From Roseovarius sp. M141 (GTDB taxonomy: Bacteria > Pseudomonadota > Alphaproteobacteria > Rhodobacterales > Rhodobacteraceae): DNA of 64,000 nt. This document shows, piece after piece, positions 57,865-64,000 of the stretch. Position 1 is the first letter of the stretch, and the number at the start of each line of letters is the position of its first letter. The stretch lies in contig NZ_VCNH01000001.1 in the NCBI RefSeq assembly GCF_024355225.1, positions 62,001-126,000 on the forward strand, given 5' to 3'. A program made the translations under genes and the position numbers. The notes under the pieces were generated by a model. It was given only the letters and a program-made list of their open reading frames with translations. It was not told the DNA's origin and did no database searches.

Positions 57865-59148
57865 TCACGCCGCCACTCCACTCAAGCGACCGTAGAAGCT
57901 GCGCTCAAGATGCAGCTCCCCTGCCCCGGCCTTCTCAACCATACCACGCAGATATCCCCCAGGTGAGGCCACCTCGCCGGCGCAATGCTTGTCGAACACG
58001 AGCACAAGCGCCGCTGTCGCCACTTGCTTGCCCAATCGATCCTGGGCAACGTGCCAGGCGTGCTCTGAAATGCCGATCATAGGTCGGAGCTGGCCTGCGA
58101 CGCGGTAAAGATCGCCCCAATCTTTCAGATATCCTCCCATATTGTGCGCCCAGGATGCGAATTCGGGACAAGCCTGCATGACTGTCTGCAGATCAAGCGC
58201 TGTTCCCCGCTTTTTGCGGGTTTCAGCCACCCAGTCTTCCAGCTCCTGATCAACACGCTCTTCCGGTGGCGCATTTGGCACCACGGCCGCCGCGTTCTCA
58301 TTTTCTGAGGACTTACTAATTACAGGAATAAGTTGTTTTGTAGTTAGTATATGAGGGTCGGAAATGACCTCCATGGGGTTCATATCTTGAGTCTTTCTAG
58401 ATGTCTGTTCATTCGTTGCGGAGCTGTTATCCACAACTTCATCCATCGCAGCTGCCTTGAGGAACGATGCTTCGACGCGCTCTTGAAGCTTCCTGAACCA
58501 GTCCAGAAGGCATTCAAGTGTCTCGGAGGCCTCGTGGCGACGCGGGAGCCTGCCCAGAAGGTCCTCAAACATGTCAGTGAAGACGCCCCAAGGGCCCTTC
58601 AGTGCGCCGCTGAGCGCCGCATCGATCCGGGCGCGGATCATCCGGCGTGCGATTGTGATCTGACGCTTCAGGCGCTGGCACAACGCGCGTTCAGCCTGAA
58701 GCTCGGCGTGGAGATGCTCGAATTCTTCGACACGGGCCGACATGGGTGACAGATCAAAGCCGTAAGCCTCGATGATCACGCCATCCGCGTCCCTGCGTCC
58801 CCAGCGCTTGCCATTGGAGCTATCCTGGAAGGCAATGATGCCCGCCTCTGCGAGGCGGCGTGCGTGGCGCTTGAGCGCAGAGAGCGAAAACCCCGTCTGC
58901 TCCATCAGGTAGGCGTTGGACGCCCACACGATCGGCCGCCTGCCCCCCTCCCAGTCCTGAGCTTGTGTGAAGGCCCCAAGCGTGTCGAGGAGCATCATAT
59001 CGCTCGCTTTAAGCCCTATGTGTGCACCCACACGCTTTACGGCCACAAAAGCCTTTGATTTTGACACACTGACCCGTTCACCGGCTTGCGCAAGTTGCTC
59101 TGCAACCCCAAGACCCGGTGTCGGCTTGCGCCAACCTGTATGTTTCAT
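57865..59148 (-). CDS. repC: Plasmid replication initiator RepC
   Basis: RepC starts plasmid replication at an origin inside its own gene. The 427-residue protein shows the RepC N-terminal winged-helix region: WRKPTPGLGVAEQLAQAGE at the start, then GLKASDMMLLDTLGAFTQAQ and FSLSALKRHARRLAEAGIIA. A central RRDADGVIIEAYGFDLSP and a family C terminus (WAHNMGGYLKDWGDLYRVAG) follow. Its ribosome site lies in a hairpin, and a ctRNA overlaps its leader, so expression is tightly limited. The A/T-rich stretch near 58320-58400 inside the gene is a candidate origin. Confidence 0.92.
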   Translation of the reverse strand: MKHTGWRKPTPGLGVAEQLAQAGERVSVSKSKAFVAVKRVGAHIGLKASDMMLLDTLGAFTQAQDWEGGRRPIVWASNAYLMEQTGFSLSALKRHARRLAEAGIIAFQDSSNGKRWGRRDADGVIIEAYGFDLSPMSARVEEFEHLHAELQAERALCQRLKRQITIARRMIRARIDAALSGALKGPWGVFTDMFEDLLGRLPRRHEASETLECLLDWFRKLQERVEASFLKAAAMDEVVDNSSATNEQTSRKTQDMNPMEVISDPHILTTKQLIPVISKSSENENAAAVVPNAPPEERVDQELEDWVAETRKKRGTALDLQTVMQACPEFASWAHNMGGYLKDWGDLYRVAGQLRPMIGISEHAWHVAQDRLGKQVATAALVLVFDKHCAGEVASPGGYLRGMVEKAGAGELHLERSFYGRLSGVAA

Positions 59149-59160
59149 GCCTGTATTCCA

Positions 59161-59179
59161 CCTCCATTTTATGTGGAGG
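59161..59179 (-). promoter_or_regulatory. Hairpin sequestering the repC ribosome-binding site
   Basis: Read on the mRNA strand, CCTCCA and TGGAGG pair around a 7-base loop, and the second arm contains GGAGG, the repC Shine-Dalgarno 12 bases from the ATG. Formation of this hairpin would block translation; it corresponds to the S element of repABC leaders, controlled by ctRNA pairing upstream. Confidence 0.68.
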
Positions 59180-59215
59180 CAAAAGAAATCCGTTCACCAA
59201 ATCGGTGTTGTTTTG

Positions 59216-59305
59216 TTGACAGCGATTCGCGAGAGAGGTATCTATCAGGTGTTCAGATTGACTAGATCAGCTCTCAGGCCGCTTGGTTTGGGGGCTTTTC
59301 TTTTG
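59216..59305 (+). ncRNA. repABC counter-transcribed RNA with its promoter
   Basis: Antisense to the repB-repC leader, a consensus promoter is present: TTGACA (59216-59221), 17-bp spacer, TATCTA (59239-59244). Transcription from about 59251 would run through a stem (AGCTCTC at 59269 with GGGGGCT at 59290) ending in TTTTCTTTT. The predicted RNA is ~50-55 nt, matching known ctRNAs that repress repC and set incompatibility. Size, position and orientation all agree. Confidence 0.82.
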
Positions 59306-59313
59306 CCGTTAGT

Positions 59314-60306
59314 TCACTTGGTCTTCTCCTGTTTTGCCGAGAGAAATGCTTCATAGAGGCCATCAAGGTTTCCGGCGAGATAGTCGCCGAACTCCGAGGC
59401 GTCTGTTGATGTGAGTGAGACGTTGAACGCTTTGCCCGACTTTCCCACAACACCTTTGATCCGACCGCCATTTGCGGTCCACGTGCGCTTTGCCGGAGCT
59501 GCACGTCTTGTCTTCTTGCGAACCGCCCTGCCCTTTTCAGAGAGCTTACTCAGAAGTAGCTCAAAACGCGCGTCGCTTTGCAGCCCGGCAAAACTTGGCT
59601 CTGCCACCATATGCTGCACCAACTTTATGTTCGCTTGTTCGGCCATCAACTTCTTGAAGCCTTCCCAGCGATCACGTCCAATTTGCTTTGCTGGCCCGAC
59701 GCCATCGATGACATCTCGTGGGATCTGCTGAGTGACAGACAACATCCGCGACAGAAGCGTTCCGTCAACGGTGAGTGCAGACATGATCACATCTTTTGGC
59801 TGCCCTATGTCTGCAAGATTTCTGGCAAAGACCGCCTTTTCAATGAACGACAGATCGGCTCGGGCCGTGTTTTCATGACCCTGAGCAAGAATATGAGCAA
59901 CATCGTCCATGGGCTTAACGACTGCTCGTACCATACGCTCAAGCTCAGCCGCAGCGCGCACGCGCCTGTGGCCAAAGACCACCATGAAGCGTCCTGTAGT
60001 ATTGGGATGGGGGCGCAACAACACAGGAGTGTCTTGCTGCCCTGCAGCTATCGAAGCCTTGAGTTCCTGAAAAGCTTCGTCATCCAGTCCAAGCCTGTCG
60101 CTGACAAAAGAACTGTCGATTAGGTCTGGCGATATCTCGACGATAGTCTCGCCATCCATCATGCGGCGCGCATCTTCGGCAAGGCTATCAATCGATACCT
60201 TCATGGATTTAGACGCGCCGCGCATTGCGTAATTCGTGCGACCGCCGTCCGAGGCTTTGTCCGCAGCCGGGTTCAATACGCTTTTCAAGAGGTCTTTACG
60301 CGCCAC
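59314..60306 (-). CDS. repB: Plasmid partition protein RepB (ParB family)
   Basis: The 330-residue centromere-binding protein has the N-terminal RepB signature MARKDLLKSVLNPAADKASD and the ParB box RPHPNTTGRFMVVFGHRRVR. A helix-turn-helix follows (LSFIEKAVFARNLADIGQPK; ALTVDGTLLSRMLSV), then a basic linker KKTRRAAPAKR. The GTG at 60306, not the earlier codon at 60375, fits family N termini and lies after a G-rich run. No parS palindrome could be found with confidence near the operon. Confidence 0.92.
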   Translation of the reverse strand: MARKDLLKSVLNPAADKASDGGRTNYAMRGASKSMKVSIDSLAEDARRMMDGETIVEISPDLIDSSFVSDRLGLDDEAFQELKASIAAGQQDTPVLLRPHPNTTGRFMVVFGHRRVRAAAELERMVRAVVKPMDDVAHILAQGHENTARADLSFIEKAVFARNLADIGQPKDVIMSALTVDGTLLSRMLSVTQQIPRDVIDGVGPAKQIGRDRWEGFKKLMAEQANIKLVQHMVAEPSFAGLQSDARFELLLSKLSEKGRAVRKKTRRAAPAKRTWTANGGRIKGVVGKSGKAFNVSLTSTDASEFGDYLAGNLDGLYEAFLSAKQEKTK

Positions 60307-60387
60307 GGTGGCCCCCCCAATAAGTTGTAGCAAGGCTATTTTTGGCCCCAAATTCCAACTCTGCACGGCTGTCAAAAATACCCATCA

Positions 60388-61590
60388 TCAGCGCCCCCAT
60401 GCTTCGTGAATGAGGTCAGAAATCTCGTCGTTGACCGCGTTGAGCGAGTCCATTGCTCGATCATATGTGGTGCGCACAAACTGGGCTCTCTCGACCTCAT
60501 AAAGCGTTTGTTTGGTAATGCCTGCGTCAGAAATCGCTGTGGATTTGACCATATGATTTTGCAGCATCTGGCCGGGGAACATAGCTTGCATGAAGCCGAC
60601 CATTTGCTTCTGTGGGCTATCCGTCGGCTCAAATCGGGTCACAAGGTAGCGGAACCACTTCAAGTTCATTTGAGCACCCGCATCTCGGATCGTCTTCATG
60701 ATACCCCCCAACATCAGGAGAAACTGGCTCATCGACATAACGTCTAACATTTGAGGATGGACTGTGATCAGCACTGAACTCGATGCCGTAAGTGCGGTTA
60801 GGGTCAAGTACCCGAGTTGCGGAGGGCAATCGATAACAACGATATCGTACTGGTCATCGACCTCCTTCAACGCCTCAGAGATACGTGTGAAGAAGGCGCG
60901 ACCAGCTTGCGGCTCGCTGCTCGTTAGAGCGACCGGCGTATCATACTCATACTCCTGAAGATCAAGACTCGCAGGAATGATGTCGAGGTTTGGAATATTG
61001 GTCGAACGAATTACGCTAGCGATGGATTTCCGCTCGTTATCATAACGCAATGTCTCGTAAAGGGAGGGGATCTCGTCCAACTCTGGCTGAATACCATGAA
61101 GCGCGGTCAGCGACGCCTGCGGGTCCAGATCGATTGCCAAAACGCGGTGACCGCGCAGCGCTAGGTGCTGAGCGAGATGCGCAGCGGTCGTTGTCTTACC
61201 TGAACCTCCTTTGAAGTTCACAACTGATACGACGTGAAGGTCTTCGCCCTCTTGACGATGTGGCAAGTATCGCTTTTTTCCAGATCGTCCATGCTTGTCG
61301 AGATAGGCTCTCAACTCCAGCATTTGTTCCGCAGAATAGCTGCGCCGACCAGAGGTTGACGTCGTCGGTTCTGGGCCTTTTCCTTCAAGATGCAATTTCT
61401 TGATGTTGGATTGCGTCACTCCGAGGAAGTATGCCACTTCGGCTAAGCTGAACTGGCGTAGACTCTTCTGAGCATCAGGAGGATACTGCTCCATGCGCAA
61501 CATATTGAGCCTGTCAGAAATCAGCTCCCCCTGTTGAAGGATGATCTCATCGAACGGCTTAACAGTCCCGTTGTCCTCAATTTCCCGCAT
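60388..61590 (-). CDS. repA: Plasmid partition ATPase RepA (ParA family)
   Basis: This encodes about 400 residues. An N-terminal helix-turn-helix (FSLAEVAYFLGVTQSNIKKL) precedes the deviant Walker A of ParA (NFKGGSGKTTTAAHLAQHLA), A' in LAIDLDPQASLTALHG, and Walker B in YDIVVIDCPPQLGYL. RepA segregates plasmids with RepB and represses the operon. A GTG two codons upstream is an alternative start. It is the first gene of repABC. Confidence 0.93.
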   Translation of the reverse strand: MREIEDNGTVKPFDEIILQQGELISDRLNMLRMEQYPPDAQKSLRQFSLAEVAYFLGVTQSNIKKLHLEGKGPEPTTSTSGRRSYSAEQMLELRAYLDKHGRSGKKRYLPHRQEGEDLHVVSVVNFKGGSGKTTTAAHLAQHLALRGHRVLAIDLDPQASLTALHGIQPELDEIPSLYETLRYDNERKSIASVIRSTNIPNLDIIPASLDLQEYEYDTPVALTSSEPQAGRAFFTRISEALKEVDDQYDIVVIDCPPQLGYLTLTALTASSSVLITVHPQMLDVMSMSQFLLMLGGIMKTIRDAGAQMNLKWFRYLVTRFEPTDSPQKQMVGFMQAMFPGQMLQNHMVKSTAISDAGITKQTLYEVERAQFVRTTYDRAMDSLNAVNDEISDLIHEAWGR

Positions 61591-62165
61591 ATTCACTGCC
61601 CGCTCTCATCAAATATCGCTTTTAGCGCGATTTCTTTAATACAAGTGTCATTAACGGGGAACTGTGAGTCGGGCAAGATATTTTCTTCAGTGCGTCGTCC
61701 GTGGCAATACTTTCGAGGATCACCCCGCATGTTGTGTAAGGCCGACCATATGACACAATGATGGATTCGCTGACGTTCGCGAAGCACGGTATGTAACCTC
61801 TCATGCACTTGATTTATGACTAGCACTTCATTGTTTAAAAACACTCTTCTTGCTCCTGCACGGCTGTCAAATCGACAAATTCGCAGTCCACCTGCCAATA
61901 ACGTGGGCCTAAATCGAAAGCTATTCCGCAACAGCTGAGAAGAGAGGAGTTAAGCCAGTTCACCTTGATCACAACGAAGTAAACAGCATCTCGCAGTCGA
62001 GAGTCCTGGGTTTTGGATAGAAAGATATAAACGCAGAACATGGCTCGATTCTCCACTTGTCAGGCGAAATTTCCTCCAGCGCTCGACAAAACACTGGCAT
62101 CGCGACGGCTCTTCAGTAGAAACCGCAGCATACAACAAAGGCGTGATTACGATGCCTGCTGCGAT
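61591..62165. other. Upstream region of repABC, no convincing gene
   Basis: About 575 bases separate repA from icmT. Close to repA is an inverted repeat (AAATCGC and GCGATATTT arms near 61612-61636) that could be a RepA operator. The rest is moderately A/T-richer than the flanks. Open frames of up to 112 codons on the minus strand lack ribosome sites and recognisable content. I see no parS 16-mer. Confidence 0.4.
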
Positions 62166-62483
62166 CTAGTCACTCCTCAAAGCATCCGACCCATAATCCG
62201 CCATGGGCCGAAGCCGCGTATAAGTGATAGCCGGGCGGAACGACCCCACGAGTTTCGACCGACACAACCGCATGACGTTTTCGAGCGCGTAGTTGAAGTA
62301 ACTCGCCCCGGTGAACCCAGCGATCGCGAACACCAGCACGGCAAACGTCCACCAGCGGATATGGAAGACGAACAGGACGATGAAAAACACCAGCCGCGCA
62401 TCGAAGAACGCCAGATGCGGCCGCGCCATGGCGTAGCGCCAATGCACCGTCGAGCGATAGATGTTGTATCTGTTCTCAGCCAT
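62166..62483 (-). CDS. icmT: IcmT/TraK family conjugation protein
   Basis: The 105-residue protein matches IcmT/TraK of Dot/Icm and IncI-type conjugation systems: YNIYRSTVHWRYAMARPHLA, FFDARLVFFIVLFVFHIRWW, then a second hydrophobic stretch. It is a small inner-membrane component of the T4BSS. GGAGGTAAG precedes the ATG. It follows dotG on the same strand by 16 bases. Confidence 0.9.
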   Translation of the reverse strand: MAENRYNIYRSTVHWRYAMARPHLAFFDARLVFFIVLFVFHIRWWTFAVLVFAIAGFTGASYFNYALENVMRLCRSKLVGSFRPAITYTRLRPMADYGSDALRSD

Positions 62484-62499
62484 GGCTTACCTCCAGCCT

Positions 62500-63792
62500 T
62501 TAACGGTTTGGCAACACGACGTTGCTGGTGAACAAGACGCCGATGATCTGGCGAGAGCGCAAAGAGATCAGCGGCCCTCTGGGGGCGCTTTGGACAAACT
62601 CACCCGCGAGATCGTTGCCAACTTCTGCGAGACCTTTGGAGAGGCCTTGCTCGATTGTTGGCGCCGGGCGCGTGACACCCGTGACGCCGCCAAGATCGAT
62701 CAGCGATGTGCCAGGATCTGAGAGGGCGTCGCCGACGCCGGACACGAATGCCGCCGCGACGCGCGGCGCATAACGTGCGAACAGACGCCGGTCCAGATCG
62801 CTCCGCACCGCGAGTGACTTCTGACGGGCATCGACCGCGTAGGCGGCTATGGGGATCCGCGTGCCGTCTTCGAGCACAGCTGTGTTGAACTGCACGATCA
62901 GATGCGTGTTGTTCTGGTTTGCCTCGAACCCACCGAGCAGCCGGGCCCCCTTGAGCGGCCCTTTCATGATCTGCGCGACCACCGGGCCGGGTGTGTCGCT
63001 GTCATTGGTGATGATGCTCGAGGCGAGAACGACGTCGCCTGCGCGAATGAGCGGCTCTGAGAGGGCAGGGGCGCCGGATTGGCGCGTCATGCCATCGTTG
63101 GTTCGGGCAGATGTGGAGTCTTCGCTGGGGACCAGGTCTTCTTCGACGACAACTGTGACGGCCGATGGCTGCGCTGTCCATGCGCCGATCAACCCCTGCT
63201 GCTGTGTCGCCATCAACTGTGCGAGCTGGTTGATACGCGCGTAGTCCGGTGGTTGAGGCTGGTCCGGCATTGGTCGCCCTTGTTGCTGCACCGGTTGCTG
63301 ACGATCGATCACCACGGTTCTAGGTTGTTCGGTTTCAACAGGTTCGTTCGCCGGGGGTAGGGGGCGATTCGGATTGGGCGCAATTGCAGGCGGCTTATCA
63401 TCGATCTGGCGAAGTGGTTCGTCCGGTGTGGCGATAAACGAAGTGTCGGACTCCTGCGCCTCGCGGGCGCCGTCTTCATTCTGCTGTCGCAGATTGTCCT
63501 GATAGCGCTCGGAGTCGCGCAGCTGATCACCGGCCGGCGTATCATCGACATTCGGCGTCCCAGCGACCCGGCTCGGGCCGATCAGTTCAGGGTTTTTCCA
63601 GATCTCATAGCCGACAGCGCCGCCGACGGCCACTATTGTCAGCAAAGCCATGTTTCTGAGTGACAAAAGCCCGCCCTTGCGCCCGCGGGTAACCCGGCCT
63701 GCGCTGGTCCGAGCAGCAGTGTCGCTCCTGTCACTCGCATGCCCAATGCCTGCTTCATCATTGTTTTTGTTGGAGTTCTTGGACTCACTCAT
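62500..63792 (-). CDS. dotG: DotG/IcmE (VirB10-like) conjugation channel protein
   Basis: This encodes 430 residues. One membrane helix (LLSLRNMALLTIVAVGGAVG) is followed by a proline/glutamine-rich periplasmic linker. A C-terminal VirB10/TrbI-type beta-barrel domain follows (LIRAGDVVLASSIITNDSDT; MKGPLKGARLLGGFEANQNN; DGTRIPIAAYAVDARQKSLA). It forms the core-complex channel spanning both membranes. It overlaps dotH by four bases (ATGA). It is shorter than Legionella DotG because the repeat region is missing, as in IncI TraO. Confidence 0.9.
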   Translation of the reverse strand: MSESKNSNKNNDEAGIGHASDRSDTAARTSAGRVTRGRKGGLLSLRNMALLTIVAVGGAVGYEIWKNPELIGPSRVAGTPNVDDTPAGDQLRDSERYQDNLRQQNEDGAREAQESDTSFIATPDEPLRQIDDKPPAIAPNPNRPLPPANEPVETEQPRTVVIDRQQPVQQQGRPMPDQPQPPDYARINQLAQLMATQQQGLIGAWTAQPSAVTVVVEEDLVPSEDSTSARTNDGMTRQSGAPALSEPLIRAGDVVLASSIITNDSDTPGPVVAQIMKGPLKGARLLGGFEANQNNTHLIVQFNTAVLEDGTRIPIAAYAVDARQKSLAVRSDLDRRLFARYAPRVAAAFVSGVGDALSDPGTSLIDLGGVTGVTRPAPTIEQGLSKGLAEVGNDLAGEFVQSAPRGPLISLRSRQIIGVLFTSNVVLPNR

Positions 63793-64000
63793 TCGGAAAT
63801 CCTCACTTTGGTTACGCGTCCATTGGTGGAAATCAGCGCAACGGATGTGGGCCTGATTCGATAGGCTTTGACCTGACCAGGGCCGGTCAGAATTCCGGAG
63901 GCGGGCGGCGAGATGATCGCATCGGCCGATTGCAGATAGATCGCGCCGTCATAGCGCCAGGCTTTGACGGCTCTGTTGTCTGTGGTGAGACGCACAGCAT
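63789..64000 (-). CDS. dotH: DotH/IcmK family protein, 3' end only
   Basis: The window ends inside this gene; about 70 C-terminal residues are visible. AWRYDGAIYLQSADAIISPP, ASGILTGPGQVKAYRIRPTS and the final VTKVRISE fit DotH/IcmK/TraN outer-membrane-core proteins that precede DotG in T4BSS operons. The assignment rests on position before dotG and on these motifs. Confidence 0.78.
   Translation of the reverse strand, partial: AVRLTTDNRAVKAWRYDGAIYLQSADAIISPPASGILTGPGQVKAYRIRPTSVALISTNGRVTKVRISE

Noticed and set aside
61593..61931. 112-codon minus-strand ORF upstream of repA
   Set aside because: Lacks a ribosome site, overlaps the probable repA promoter/operator, and has no protein-like motif; likely chance open frame.
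59314..62165. parS partition palindrome
   Set aside because: No 16-mer with the expected symmetry could be identified; only a short inverted repeat near repA.
1..64000. CRISPR arrays, tRNA and rRNA genes
   Set aside because: No regularly spaced 24-40 bp repeats with spacers, cloverleaf-like tRNA sequences or rRNA segments were seen; the 23-bp repeats at 54285 have no spacers.

Overview
The window looks like part of a large, mobile, low-to-moderate copy plasmid (or chromid) of a marine-type Rhodobacteraceae (roseobacter group). The evidence is a repABC replication/partition unit with its antisense RNA, Dot/Icm-type (I-type, T4BSS) conjugation genes, a DUF1403-ScpB-integrase cluster, DUF3768 and ParB-like plasmid backbone genes, and high-GC alphaproteobacterial coding style.

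Layout. (1) 1-5.5 kb: backbone genes (small zinc-binding protein, ParB-like protein, DUF3768), a hairpin-rich non-coding stretch, an SRAP/YedK protein and a Phd-VapC toxin-antitoxin pair. (2) 5.6-7.0 kb: a complete IS5-type element with a TTAG target duplication. (3) 7.0-14.4 kb: a cbb3 oxidase cluster (ccoI-ccoS-ccoNOQP plus two membrane-protein genes), preceded by a duplicated copy of a metal-responsive promoter and the first codons of zntA. (4) 14.5-18 kb: an IS110 remnant, two secreted-protein genes and a complete IS256-type element. (5) 17.9-38.4 kb: a metal/envelope island. It holds CDF and ZIP transporters, a ChrB N-domain protein, a Zn/Cd/Pb P-type ATPase and a MerR regulator. A long operon encodes copper delivery (two SCO proteins, PCuAC, DUF411), DsbA/DsbB, an M23 peptidase, and a plasmid-borne LspA/Lnt lipoprotein-maturation pair. 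Pseudoazurin and two L,D-transpeptidases complete it. At least seven MerR-type promoters with a 19-bp spacer and a shared CTCTAG...CTGNAG-type dyad tie this island together as one apparent regulon. (6) 38.6-40.0 kb: small plasmid genes and a truncated IS5 transposase.

(7) 40.0-46.4 kb: the most unusual locus. It is a compact minus-strand operon encoding a PfkB-like kinase fused to a nucleoside-deoxyribosyltransferase-like domain, a TIR domain fused to a tRNA-guanine-transglycosylase-like domain, an OGG-type DNA glycosylase, a QueC-like enzyme, and a TIR protein beginning with Met and seven glycines. OGG/QueC/TGT are the accessory set known from type IV CBASS, but no CD-NTase is present; TIR proteins stand in its place. 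The OGG gene is split by an IS1380 element with a clean 5-bp duplication, so the system is probably damaged in this isolate. (8) 46.8-52.8 kb: a complete Shango-type anti-phage system (SngC helicase, SngB ATPase, SngA TerB protein). (9) 52.9-57.8 kb: an AAA/DUF4143 protein with 23-bp iteron-like repeats upstream, ScpB, DUF1403, a tyrosine recombinase with a nearby dyad, and ParDE. (10) 57.9-61.6 kb: repC, ctRNA, repB, repA. (11) 62.2-64 kb: IcmT/TraK, DotG/IcmE and the end of DotH/IcmK.

No tRNA, rRNA or CRISPR array was seen. All family names come from reading the translated sequence; no database search was run.
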